Below are positions 53,576-64,000 of a stretch of DNA of 64,000 bases, in pieces. The stretch spans positions 12,152,278-12,216,277 of the forward strand of contig NC_134030.1 of assembly GCF_964204645.1 (NCBI RefSeq), in the 5' to 3' direction. The first letter of the stretch is position 1. Each line of letters opens with the position of its first letter. Below the pieces are notes generated by a model that worked only from the letters and a program-made list of their open reading frames with translations, made no database searches and was not told the DNA's origin. Source of the stretch: Tubulanus polymorphus. Taxonomy: Eukaryota; Nemertea; Palaeonemertea; Tubulaniformes; Tubulanidae. Position numbers and translations under genes: made by a program.

Positions 53576-53727
53576 TGGATCTAGGAAAAATTGGAAGGTC
53601 GAGTCCAGAGGGAATGACTAAGGAATTTCTCAGATGACCAAGATCCTGAAATTCCAGGGGTTGTCCAGGAAAAGTCCTCCAAAACCCATCATAACAAATG
53701 AAATCACACTGCATAATATGGACTTAC

Positions 53728-53766
53728 CACCGCCTCCATCTTCTGAAGAATTTTCCTCCAAGATAT
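53728..53766 (-). CDS. 39-nt exon of a microexon-bearing gene
   Basis: Between acceptor TTTTTCAG and donor GGTG|GTAAGT, 39 nt encode ILEENSSEDGGG with split codons at both ends (phase 1). It follows the 18-nt microexon in phase. Acidic and Gly-rich, probably a flexible linker. Downstream exons were not identified with confidence. Confidence 0.5.
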
Positions 53767-53956
53767 CTGAAAAACATAAAAATAAGTGTATTTAGTCTCA
53801 CTTCTCTCAAATAATAAGACTAGCCTAGCATACTCCAAAGCGGATATTCGCTTTTAAATTATGATTTTTCAGACTAAGCAACACACCGTTGCAAAAGTAA
53901 AAACCAGACGGAATATTTCCATTGGATTCAGTGAACATTTGCATTTGCATACTCAC

Positions 53957-53974
53957 CAGTGTCATTTAAGGAAT
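53957..53974 (-). CDS. 18-nt microexon
   Basis: Flanked by TTTTACAG and GTGAGT, both strong splice sites. It encodes five whole residues (SLNDT) plus split Asp codons at each end, and is phase-symmetric, so skipping it would keep the frame. The phase fits the exons on both sides. Such microexons are often regulated by alternative splicing; that is inferred here. Confidence 0.5.
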
Positions 53975-54414
53975 CTGTAAAAGAAAATCATACAATCTCT
54001 TCTTCCTCTCTCTACAGTCACTTGACTCAATTTAAGTGTCTGGATTTTCCTCACAGCTTTTTTTGTCATCTTTTAAGAAAGTAAAAATTACAATGTACAT
54101 AAATCAACAAACTTCAGTGTTCCAATACCGGTAACCGGTATATTTAGAAAAATATTTATTTCACCTACTGTATAAATTATGGATTAACTAAGAAAAATGC
54201 TTTTACTAAATCTGTAGCCTTTGTAGCCTGAGACAGAAACGATAATTTCAAATTTGAATTTCTCTCAATCCAGTGATTTTATGAGTAGTAATTCGAAAAC
54301 AATCATTTTCTAATTGTGTGCAGTTCATAAAGACAAGTTCGCTTTGAAATACCAACTTTTGACCATCAGGCTGCAAAGGGTTAAAAGTATGTAATCCATC
54401 TTGTTTTGGCTAAC

Positions 54415-54594
54415 CTGATGTGCTTTTAACTTTGATTAATTCAAATCGACGTCAATTGGCTCCCAGCATTCTTCCATTGCCTTAGCCGCATTAACACCAG
54501 GTGGCCACATGACAAATCCATCTATTATCCACGCGGATGGAATCACATCACTGAATGTTTTAATTCCTTCTTGCCAAACTGCCTTTGCCCACAT
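54415..54594 (-). pseudogene. exon encoding a WPPG-type N-terminal domain (DUF4806-associated?)
   Basis: After TTTTTCTAG the frame reads WAKAVWQEGIKTFSDVIPSA and WIIDGFVMWPPGVNAAKAME, then, after a one-base shift, FELIKVKSTS up to the donor CAG|GTTAGC. The pattern (aromatic strand, PSxW, then a WPP turn, then an LxKVK strand) is what I associate with the N-terminal domain of repetitive DUF4806-containing proteins, consistent with the putative DUF4806 exons at 7.8-8.4 kb, but that match is from memory. The frameshift suggests a pseudogene unless it is a sequence error. Confidence 0.4.
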
Positions 54595-54599
54595 CTAGA

Positions 54600-57500
54600 A
54601 AAACAGATAAAAAGCAAGAAGTGTGATCCCCATAACTTTCCTCACAGGTGCTCGCGCATTGATACATTCATAAGTAGTTCATAGAAACCGCGCAGTTCGT
54701 GGTTTTACACTTCGAGAGGATCAGTAGATTTTTGTCTCTGCACAGTTCGTCGCTAGCCCGGATTTTATTTCTTGAAAGCACTTTGAGTGAGGGAGTTTCT
54801 TCATGAAAATTACCTGTAATGGGAAGATGCTGTACTATCGAAAATACCCAGAGTTAGCACATGTAGTAGGCAAGAGACAGCCGTGCTGTATTCACACTGC
54901 AGTGAGATAGGCAGCTGCGTCCCACTTGTACTAATGTAGCGTTTCGTAGTTAGAATACATTAAGAATTTAGCATGTTTCTTCATCCACATAGTACCTGAA
55001 AATACTAGCCGGGCGAGTGTGTGCACTCACTCGCACCAGAGTCGATCATAGCGGTAGCGTGATCCTCTTATATGTCCTCAGAGTGTATATATGTAAATGT
55101 GTACTTATGTAATAGATGTATGTAAAATGGCGCCGCTACAAAGGGTCCGCCTGTGTCACGTAAACAACGGGAAAGATGTTTATGAAGGGGTCTACGACCA
55201 CCACAGGAAGTTATGTTTGTGTGTAGAATAATAAATGACTCTCAGGCTTAACTCGACCTAGCACACGAGTAAGCAATTCCCGCAACCCCGGGTGTAGATT
55301 GCTGATAGATCCAGGAACGTAACGACTGGGTCGATTCGAAAACTATCCTCCGGGAACTAAGGATCGGGCCCAACCCTATGTTAGAACCTACAGATAGCGA
55401 TGCGCACCCTTCTGTTCACCCAATAACATACGACCTCGTAGTTATACATGAACCCGAATCGACCGTATCACACACCACGTCACCCACCCCCGACGTGGAA
55501 TTTCCTCGCTTGAGCCTAAATTGGATAGCGGAATAAACAGAAACCGCCCGTCACCCGAACGGGATTGCACTACGTTCCGCTGGACTCTACCATTTCCGAG
55601 AGTAAGCCTCTATACAGACCATGGACGCTCCGACCAACTCCACGGTTTTACTACCCAACATCTATTACTAAATCGTTAATACCATTACGTGCTGCGACAG
55701 CAGCTTTTATTCGTCTATCAGAAACTGACATACGTCATGCTCAAATACAAGACAGGTTCATACTCCACAAATGCTTACATACTTACAAAGGGAAAAGATA
55801 ATGCGATTGACACATGCTGTTACGCTTCAAACTTATACAACGAACATATAGACCGCGAACATTATACCTATATAAAATTTATTGAAACTTAAAGATACGC
55901 GCCTGAAAGCTGGTCTTAAGGACCTATACCACACATACATGAAGGCAGAATAATAGTTTGATAAAGCTATAAGCACAAGTAATGGTCAAACCCGTCTCTA
56001 TATACTTAAGTATAAACGGGGAGAAACACAAGAACCCAAGGCCTGGTATCAAGAATCCATACCTAATACATAAGTATTGACGGATTATATATAGTTCAAC
56101 GATCCTAAGGACAAACGAGAAACACAGGGCCCGTCAATAATACATAAGTATGGACGGTAAACGTAATGCCCAATGGCTTATGGCCATAGGTGAGGAAATC
56201 GTACTATGATTTTGCCGTAGCTTAATGCTTAACAAAGAGTAATACTCAAGACTAGTAACGTATTTACAGTAAGGGGGATTCTGTGGGCCTAAGGCCCTTA
56301 ATTTCTAACTCAGAAAGAAGGAACAGAGACGAACGGGTACAAGACCCGAAACGCCGCCAGGCGGCGCTGTCCCGGACCGACTTACATCTTAAAGACGTTC
56401 TCCGAGTAACTAACTGAAAGAGAAAAACTGCGCGCCTTATATTCTGATATTGCCGACTCCGATGTGTTGCATCTTCACTCCGCGTCGCTTCACTGGTCGC
56501 TCAACAATGGCCGCCCCGTCGGATGTGCTTCCTAGGATTCTTCCGAGCCGCTTTGCTGCTGAACTACGTTGTCTTCTTATCGAAGTAATATACCATTAAA
56601 AAGGTTGGAACTTGTACTTTCCGATGATATGAAATTCGTGTTAGATAGTTCGGTCGTAAAGACAAGTGAGGTCCCGAAAGGCTGTCGTCATGCGTGACCG
56701 CGTTCGAGATCGCAGGTTTAACCGTCGAATACTCATTAGCTTTAAGGCACGAAGGTGCCGAAATCATCTTTTAGATTTGTAATAATGATAATTATCTAAG
56801 AACTTAATTTATGTGACTAAATACTAAGGTGATATGTTATGGTGACAGTAACAAGACGTCATCGTAGAAACTTTAACTCTCCCGCTTATCGAGCGGATCA
56901 TGTGGCCGGACCGGAAGTAAACAAACCGGCGAAATCGGTTCATCTACCAAACTACAACTCGTGTCGCCAAAAAAAAACGATGACATTAGTAGATGCTTTC
57001 ACCGAGTCAAGACTTTATAATCCTCTTTCAAACGGTATCGTACATGATGACTTTCGATAATTATTTAGTGTGTAAAAGGCGAGATAAATACAGCGGCGGT
57101 ACTATTTACCACCGGGAACAATTTCGGGACTAAGGAGCCGCGGGTTATCGCCGGAGTTGAAGTAAGGGGAAATGTATCTTCTGCACGGTCGCTGATAACC
57201 AAGGGGATAGAGGTATCTGTCTTGAGAAATGAAATTTTGTTACACTAACACGGCCGACTCAGATTGACTGGTGAAAAATAAACTGTTTTGTTCACGTAGT
57301 AGAAACAAAGGTATAATGTCATTAACTTCATTCATTCATTGAAGCATCACACACACAGAACAGTTTCATTGGTTAACACGTGGACTACACCATTATGGTA
57401 AATAGGGTGGGTAGGGTCTGTCTGGGCGATTACACTATGGGAAGGTAGATATGGCTTACACGCTATTACTATTAATTTTCACAATTCCTCAAAGAATTTT

Positions 57501-57630
57501 TCAGGATTTGGGGAAAAGGACCATTTTTGACTGGGGCAAATGTCCATTTACCAGTAAAAAAAACTGCCTCGCGGAAACCCCGGAAAAGTGAATTTGTTTT
57601 CACTGATAAAACTGATATTTCCTCATGCAT
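54600..57630. other. no gene recognised; short direct repeats
   Basis: A CpG-rich block near 55130-55560 with AATAATAAATGACTC looks like it could be an LTR/leader, but no LTR partner or pol domain was found. At 55995-56165 the words ATACATAAGTAT-GACGG and GGAGAAACACAAG recur two to three times. The open frames at 55565-55801 and 56839-57060 are unassigned. The rest is featureless by eye. Confidence 0.35.
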
Positions 57631-58013
57631 CCACTCACTACTGTTTAGTCAATTTTAAACACTGTCTTTGACCGTATGGACCTAATGGTCCTCTTGTTAA
57701 TCTTTTAATAGCAAATGATAATATAACCCTTTGTATCAAAACACTCGGGACACTGTTTGGAAGGGTGATAAGATGCCTAGCATCAGGCTCGGGGAAGGTA
57801 GAATCACAAGACAAGAATGGATTACTACCCATCTAAGTTTCTTGAGGCCACATATAAAAGGGCGAAAGTCTTCAGCATTTTCGAGGTAAGTTCATACCAT
57901 CATATATTGCCAAGCAACTGCCCCAGCAGCACTATTCAAATAGTCCATCAGCTGATTTTGCTTTTCTTTTGGCTGAATACCAGCATTGTTGTTGTTTGGA
58001 ATTCCACATGACA

Positions 58014-58555
58014 TTAAATTGGGTTCTTCTCTTCTCGTACCTTTATCCACTTCGAATCATCCACATCACTGTTGTAGGTAACATCAGCACTTGACCTCAG
58101 AAAACTATGCAGGGCACACAAAAATTTCTGCCTCCGGACTAAGTTGTAAATTTCGATGCCATAATTTTCAACTAACCGAAACGGTCTCATCAAATTGTCC
58201 CTCAGGGGGAATACATCCTCGCCTACAATGTGGTAGGACATCATACAATGTCTGAATCTGGCAAACATTCCGAAATGTTTGCAAGTCTTTGGTTTAAGGC
58301 TTGCAGTAAACTGCATCCTGCAAAAACTTCATCCAATACCCTTCCATAACGTCCACGTAAATTAACTTGTAATCAGCATCAACAAGTGCAATCCATTTAA
58401 ACAATACTGAAGAAGTTCTTATAATTGAAATATGTTGAGCCCGAGTTGTTTGGAGCTCTTAACGCTATATGCTTCCTGTGGATTGCTCCAAGTGTATGTA
58501 GAAAATTCCATTTTTCGTTGAATGTCTGGTGCTTCTGGCATCTGAAAATTGAAAA
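58014..58555 (-). pseudogene. PIF/Harbinger (HARBI1-like) transposase, inactive
   Basis: DDE transposase that works with a Myb/MADF-type partner. A frame from about 58550 reads FLHTLGAIHRKHIALRAPNN and YFNYKNFFSIV. A shifted frame continues ALVDADYKLIYVDV. A third (58316-58014) has IVGEDVFPLRDNLMRPFRLV and YGIEIYNLVRR. In active members the first motif is GAIDGKH; here Asp-Gly is His-Arg, so the first catalytic residue is lost. The D of LVDADY is kept and the final Glu region is gone. About half the usual length remains. Confidence 0.8.
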
Positions 58556-58579
58556 AAGAAATCAATATGTAATTAGTTT

Positions 58580-59130
58580 GTTTAATTTTCGCTAGCTCAA
58601 TAACAGCAAAGAAATCGAAAATAATAATCCCAATGTTGAAGAAGAGACCGATGAAGATGCCAGTAGTTCAAGTGACAACAACAATGAAGCTCAATCTGAA
58701 ACTTTAATTCTAGACTCTGCAAAAAGCCTAAGGCTTCGGGCCCATCCAAAAAGATACATGCTGACACCATAGCAGATCAGTTAGAAACATCATTTCTGGA
58801 TCCGACTAAAAGCATAGGAACAATCAAGGTCCAACAAAAAGAAAATCGGCTGAATCGCAGAAAGCTAGCTTTCTGGAGACAACCGCCAATGCAATGGATA
58901 GGCCCATTGAATATTCGGAGATTCCTTCAGAAGATGAGATGAATATTGTTGGGCCTTTAATTGCTAGCAAACTGAGAAAATTAACAAATATCCGTATATG
59001 CTTTGAAGCTACAAACAAAATGGATCAGTCTCTGGCTGAAGCTAAATTGGCAAACATGAGAGCACCAAAGTACCAGTCACCTCATCACCTGCCTGATCGG
59101 TATCAGGCTCAAAATGAGGGCGCATCTTAG
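58580..59130 (+). pseudogene. Harbinger accessory protein (MADF/BESS-like) relic
   Basis: Opposite in direction to the transposase. An acidic Asn/Ser-rich stretch (58600-58710) leads, after frame changes, to EIPSEDEMNIVGPLIASKLR and ICFEATNKMDQSLAEAKLAN in the frame ending at 59130. This matches the C-terminal BESS-like interaction motif of the DNA-binding proteins encoded by animal PIF/Harbinger elements. Such proteins carry the transposase to the nucleus and TIRs in known systems. Divergent placement beside the transposase supports the call. Several frame breaks. Confidence 0.5.
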
Positions 59131-59139
59131 ATGCGAATG

Positions 59140-59840
59140 TTAGCCATCGTATTCTCAAAATTGGTATTAGGTGTATAGGTAAATACAAATATATTTGACT
59201 CCAACTTACATTTAGATGGTCACCTTTCAATTCTTTGTAAATCACTCTACACGTCTCGTGAACAATTTTAGCTATTGGTGTGGCTCCAAGACGAAAGGTA
59301 TATGATAGGCTTTTATAGGACTCTCCTAAAAATATGTGTTATGTAATGGTTTAAGTATTACCAATAATGTACATCTAAACCATAGCAGAGCAACAGTACA
59401 GTATTATATCTAAAGCATCAATAAGTATAAAAATCATTATTAATGTAAACTTTGCAACCATATATTTTGATATTCACTTTTAAAAAAGTGTGTTGTCTTA
59501 TCTGTGGCCAGAAAGCTTTAACTAAGTAACTGCAAGCCATTCTGCGGGTGGAACTTGCTTTTCAGAAATGTGTAGTTTGCTGGCTGATTCTGCCAGGAAC
59601 CAGAATAGTCAGGTGTCCAATTTTTCAATTGACATTCTGAAGAAGTTTTGAAATGACTCCTGATCTTGCAATTTCAACTCCCTCATCTAAAAATTATGAA
59701 TATGGATCATATAAAAATGAACCATAAACAAAAATTTGAATCCCTCAAGGTAATTCAAATTCTTTTCTCACAATAATTTATGCATATACATATACATAGT
59801 GTCTTTTAACTATAGCGCCTTTCCACAATACGTGTTCAAA
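59140..59840. other. no gene recognised
   Basis: AT-rich spacer between the Harbinger relic and a LINE tail. I see no repeat structure, promoter or RNA gene. Confidence 0.4.
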
Positions 59841-59843
59841 GCA

Positions 59844-59962
59844 CTATATCTCCTCAGTGGTGAAGTGCTCTTTAAACAGCCTGGACTTCAACATGGTTTT
59901 GAAACTGTCAACGGATTTTGCAGACTTTAGTTCCGATGGAAGACTGTTCCACAGTTTTCGCT
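59844..59962 (-). pseudogene. LINE reverse transcriptase C-terminal tail
   Basis: On the minus strand the frame reads LWNSLPSELKSAKSVDSFKT and MLKSRLFKEHF before TAG (59844-59846). The WN-x-LP...S-x-x-x-FK-x-x-L-x-x-x-LF signature is the usual C-terminal tail of CR1/L2-type LINE ORF2. Only this 3' part was recognised, as expected for 5'-truncated LINE copies. Confidence 0.7.
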
Positions 59963-60055
59963 AATTTCACTATTACATTGAGAGTTTGCTTTGGACAGTG
60001 TTGAATTCTATGTTTTTGTCTAAACAAAAACCACATTTTCTCCGTGCTGAATCTG

Positions 60056-60611
60056 TCAGCATCTATCTGGTATCTGTGTTGGGTGGGAGCAAGATATATT
60101 GCACTCAACCCAAATGTTGTTAAATCCATCACAAATGGCACAGTGATCGGGCTGGCCATTGTAATATGCCTGTATCAGCAGTACTCCATATTTCTTTGAG
60201 GTTGGTGCAATGTTCCTCGCGATAGGTGAGCTAATGGCTACCTCTAAAACCTCATTTTCTCCATTCTGCAAGCTTGTTTTCCCATAATTTGGATGATATG
60301 ATCCTGTCAATACAGTCCCATAGTTCTTCATTATTTTGTCGATCCCCTCGTGTAGGCAGTCTATTGCCACGCCTTCTACGCTCACTATTGTGGGTATATC
60401 CAGAGCAGATCTAAATATGATATGTTTAACCGCAAAATATACTGACATTGTATGGGTTGAAATCAATGATTTTTTCGATACATTTGCGTAATGTCGCATC
60501 ATTTGCCAGGATCTCGCAGATCTGATTTACATCTATTTTATGATACTGTTCTCTGTTTTTTGCTAAAAGTTGAAAATTTTGATATTGCAACAAACATAGT
60601 GTTTCAACCAC
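60056..60611 (-). pseudogene. unassigned minus-strand protein remnant
   Basis: Two overlapping frames: 60611-60426 (LLQYQNFQLLAKNREQYHKI) and 60502-60056 (IFRSALDIPTIVSVEGVAID, TGSYHPNYGKTSLQNGENEV, GVLLIQAYYNGQPDHCAICD). The composition looks protein-coding and the second frame carries 148 codons with a CxxC pair. I cannot name a family; a gene fragment or transposon protein are both possible. Confidence 0.35.
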
Positions 60612-60767
60612 GAATCAGAATCTTTGATACATTTGTTATAAATCGAACATGGTTTCCACGTCAAACTGATATTAATTTTTGCTAGATTCCAGTCCTGAGA
60701 ATTTCCCAAATGCCTGGAAATTGCCCCAAATTTTCAAACCCCCTGCAATGGCTTCGCGAGTGCATGA

Positions 60768-61250
60768 AAATCTCAAGTAACTCATCCCTAATCATTCATA
60801 TACCCATAACCTACTGATGACAGCCTAACGCCACGGATCCATCGAAATGCATAAAGGTTCGTTTATGGCCAGAACCTAAACTGTATCAGAGGTTCGAAAT
60901 TTCAAAAACACAAGTGACTCTACCGTAATAATTTCAATATCCATAACCAATTGACACTTATTGATGACTACCTCAGCACAACCCAAAGTACATTCCTATA
61001 TGACCCTCCTATATAATCTTCATAGGAGAGGGCGAAAATCTTAAGTGACTCTGCCATAATCATTTATATATCCATAACCCTTTGACACCTTTTGATGACT
61101 GCCTAAGCACAACCCCAAGTATATTCCTATATGACCCTCACATATATAATCATCATAGGAGAGCGCAAAAATCTCAAGTGACTACCATAATCATTCATAT
61201 ACCCATAACCTACTGACGACAGCCTAATGCCACAGATCCATCAGTGAGAA
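60768..61250. repeat. four tandem units, ~130-150 bp
   Basis: Units share AAGTGACT, AATCATT-ATAT-CCCATAACC, TGATGACTGCCTAAGCACAA, ATTCCTATATGACCCTC and TCATAGGAGAG. Starts lie near 60772, 60921, 61050 and 61172. Diverged, with the outer units most different. Confidence 0.75.
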
Positions 61251-61370
61251 AAGGTACCTTCAAATGGCCGTGGCATGCAGCGTGGCATGCTACTTCACAA
61301 ATGTCAAGTAGTATATTTTCATAGCTAGATATTTACACAACTTAAGGACAGTTATTTTCGCAGTTTTCAC

Positions 61371-62780
61371 TCATAGAAGTGGCACTATGTCTGGATTATA
61401 AGATGGCACAGAACTCCAGTCTTCTCCCCAGTCATTGTCGCGTAACGCATCATCCGTGGAAACATCCATATTATATTCAGAGTTTGAATCTGATTCAGAT
61501 GAGGAATCATCGCCGATGTTTATGATGAATTTGTCAACCATATCATCCATCAGGCCAGAAACACTGGACATCTTTAATTCATCTTTTATGACATGGTCAA
61601 CATAGCCTTTCAAGTCGTCCGGTGTTACAGTTTCTATGGCCTCATTAAACAATATTTCTACATCCTTGATTTTAAAAGTAGTGTTTTTTGACGCAACATA
61701 TCCTTTTTAGTTTATTCCAAACCATTTCAATTGGATTTAATTTGCAGTGTTATGGAGGCAAACGCAATATCAAATGCCCATATTTTTTCGCCATTTCATC
61801 GATTTTATAACGAATAAACTGGGATTTTGCAGATTTGATTTTCTCATAAAGGTTGGCTTTTGGCATTTCAGGCAACCAAAAAAATTCCTTTCTGACTCAA
61901 CCAAACCTGCATATCCTCTTTTAAACTATTTGAAGTTGGTATCTTTTCTGAACGCACGCTGTGATAGCTAGCATTGTCCATCACTATAACTGAGTTCGGA
62001 GGTAATTTAGGAACTAGAATTTCTTCAAACCACTTTTCGAACTTAACTCCGTCCATTTCACCGTGATAGTCTGCAAGTGCCCCTTCAGTTCGGTAAACAA
62101 GTTGTGCCCCATCGATAAAACCAGTTTCATTCCCGATATGTAAAAAGATAAAGCGCCCAGTTCCGCAAATTTTTTCTTTTAGTACACAACTGAGTCCACT
62201 TAAGAAAGCCTGTCGATGATCGGTAATGGTTGTGTCGGCCCAAGCTGACAAGGTTGTATGACCAGCAGTAACCCACGTTTCATCCAGAAAGAATATGATT
62301 CTCCCATCTTTACGGAATTGTGGAATATCCTTCAGATATTGATACTGCCATCGAATTATTTCCTGCTTTTCAATTAATAAACTGTTTCTTCCACGTTTTT
62401 TAAATCCAAATCCAAGGCTTTTCATAGTTTTATAGTCGTCCGTGACATTTTTGGCATTATTTCATCCTGTTTTAATTTGTCTAAAATCTTATATAAGGTC
62501 GGGGGTTCATTGCGGAAGAAAAATTCATGAACTTTACGGCGAATAATGCCATGTGAGAAATCATCCAGTTTCTTTTTTCTTCATTGATTTTAACTCTTTG
62601 TTTTCATGGAGTTAAAACCTTGCCTTCTCTCTTTTTCTGCTGTCTAATTCTTTCAATACTTTTGGAGCTTATTCATGTAGCTTGAGCTGTCTTTTTGATA
62701 GTTTCTTCAACGGTTTTGAGTTGTTTCTCAAGTATTCAAACACATTTAAAACGATATTTCAATCTTTTGATGACATTGGT
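61371..62780 (-). pseudogene. Tc1/mariner-type (DDE_3) transposase, near full length
   Basis: Cut-and-paste transposase for TA sites. The N-terminal part (62780-62430) is broken by several stops but reads like the usual HTH region up to a PPTL-type segment. The 185-codon frame 62425-61868 carries LGFGFKKRGRN, FFLDETWVTAG (first Asp), FLHIGNETGFIDGAQLVY and VIVMDNASYHSV (second Asp). After a shift, GHLILRLPP, a TAA where Tyr is expected, and LNPIEMVWNKLKR (catalytic Glu) follow near 61720-61780. An acidic tail (DDSSSESDSNSEYNMD) ends at 61371. All three catalytic acids are recognisable, but at least four lesions inactivate it. Confidence 0.85.
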
Positions 62781-62889
62781 GTTCCTCTCTTTCTTTCGAA
62801 TTTCCTGATGTTGATGGTGTTTCACAGGGTAACATGTAGTACAAAAGAATCCAAAGTATGAAACAGCAGGAGACTAACATGATCGCATT

Positions 62890-63130
62890 TAAACTGACTT
62901 GTGTAATAGTAAAGAACTGAGTGAATGAGGTGCAAGTGTAGTTATTATAGACACTTGGTGATTGTGTAGATTTGTATTTGCCGAGCTATTTCCTGAGCTA
63001 CATGAAAAAAGTAGAAATAATTTGCATTATAAATTGACTTGTGTAATATTTAAGAACTCAGTGAATGAGATGCAAGTGTGTGCGTGCGTGCGTGCGTGCG
63101 TGTGTGTAGTTTATTTATTCACTCTTGGTG
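62890..63130. repeat. ~140-bp direct duplication with GTGC microsatellite
   Basis: AAACTGACTTGTGTAATA (62890) recurs as AAATTGACTTGTGTAATA (63030), each followed by AAGAACT-AGTGAATGAG-TGC and later CACT-TTGGTG. The second copy contains a (GTGC)n/(TG)n tract at 63077-63108. Confidence 0.75.
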
Positions 63131-63219
63131 GACACTGGCCTGCAGTGGGTCAGCGCAGCTATGATGGATCATTTCATGGAAAATTCCGACTTATTTTCCG
63201 GATTTTTAGCTTCACATAA

Positions 63220-64000
63220 GTGGCAACTCTGGATGTATGATGGCATTCAAACATGCGCCTCACTCAAGTGAGCAGCGTCTATACACTACTGCATGCACGT
63301 GGTCTATTGATCAGCGCACGGCAGTAATGATCAGACTGATGCGTTAGACTGATGCGTCTATAGTAACAGGCAAGAGTGAATAAATTTTTCCAAACTTACC
63401 CCAAGAAAATGAAAAATAAGCTATGAAAATCAGTTTTGAAGTCTTGTTGCATTCGAGAATGAATATTTTCAAAGGATGCTGAAGTAAATATTTACATTAC
63501 AAAGTGTCTGAACTGATATCCAAGTTGAAACATGTTATGTAGACGGATTTTCAAGCAAAATAACGGCACACTACTCATGAGATAATTCCAGACGATAGAT
63601 AAATCCACTAAGTCATTTGAAATATATTTCCACAGACTGAAGAGTTGTTAGGTCAGTGAAAATAATCTTAGATATTGTAGATTTTAAATGTCATTGTACA
63701 AAAATGTTAATCTAATAGATGAAGAGATATTTATACGCAGGTCAAATCTATGTTTGTCATATGATTATTCTTAAAATGACACTAAAATTCAAGAATGGAT
63801 ATTTAGTAAAATAAGGTAATATTGCTTTGTTTTAATATGGTCTTGGAGGAGTATGGCTTTATCCTTCATGAATGACCATGCAGTTGATGGGATATTATGC
63901 ACTCTTGAATTCAGTAGTTGCCTGACCTCAGTTACACGTAGAGTTGAGTAGTCGAAACCACAGGGATCAAGATATGTAGTGATAACAACTCTTTGATACA
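63220..64000. other. no gene recognised
   Basis: AT-rich sequence to the end of the window. Short palindromic words around 63330-63350 (GACTGATGCGTTAGACTGATGCG, a 13-base direct duplication). Nothing else supportable. Confidence 0.4.

Noticed and set aside
55080-55560. LTR-like block with AATAAA and CpG-rich leader
   Set aside because: No second LTR copy, target duplication or pol domain was found in the window.

Overview
This window is metazoan nuclear DNA: AT-rich and intron-bearing, with GT/AG splice sites, vertebrate-type interstitial (TTAGGG)-like repeats, tRNA-derived SINE heads and a very high load of old transposable elements. The element set (DIRS-type tyrosine recombinase, Penelope-like GIY-YIG, several piggyBac lineages, PIF/Harbinger, hAT, Tc1/mariner, Ty3/gypsy, LINEs) fits a marine invertebrate such as a deuterostome or lophotrochozoan. 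The sequence alone does not fix the species. No prokaryotic features are present.

The one clearly recognisable host gene is phosphopantothenoylcysteine synthetase (PPCS, coenzyme A synthesis) on the minus strand. Five exons with matching intron phases lie at 37102-36968, 29722-29634, 28720-28593, 22289-22191 and 21033-20918. They encode the N-terminal two thirds of the enzyme; the C-terminal exons were not found. Intron 1 (7.2 kb) is almost entirely two abutting transposons, and intron 3 holds a piggyBac-type MITE. Two further spliced genes or pseudogenes, also on the minus strand, are a two-exon gene at 50376-51405 starting just downstream of a CRE/CCAAT promoter, and a gene at 53728-54594 with an 18-nt microexon.

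Layout. 0-16 kb: relics of piggyBac (two), a LINE interrupted by a Penelope-like insertion, hAT, gypsy and RNase H-bearing LINEs. 16.5-18 kb: a DIRS-type tyrosine recombinase followed by long inverted repeats carrying outward splice-donor consensus sites. 19-37 kb: PPCS with transposon-filled introns. 37.4-45 kb: nested inverted-repeat DNA transposons directly upstream of PPCS, several with clear target-site duplications. 45.8-50.35 kb: a Ty3/gypsy retrotransposon (minus strand) with 142-bp LTRs and TAGTC target duplication, broken in several frames. 50-55 kb: two spliced genes and satellite-like repeats. 57.6-62.8 kb: PIF/Harbinger, LINE tail and Tc1/mariner-like transposase relics.

The transposon-encoded genes are nearly all broken, so the window mainly records layered insertions around one housekeeping gene. 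The most informative structures are the nested foldback elements at 37.5-40.4 kb, the CACAGGGG-terminated element family, and the reconstructable pre-insertion states.
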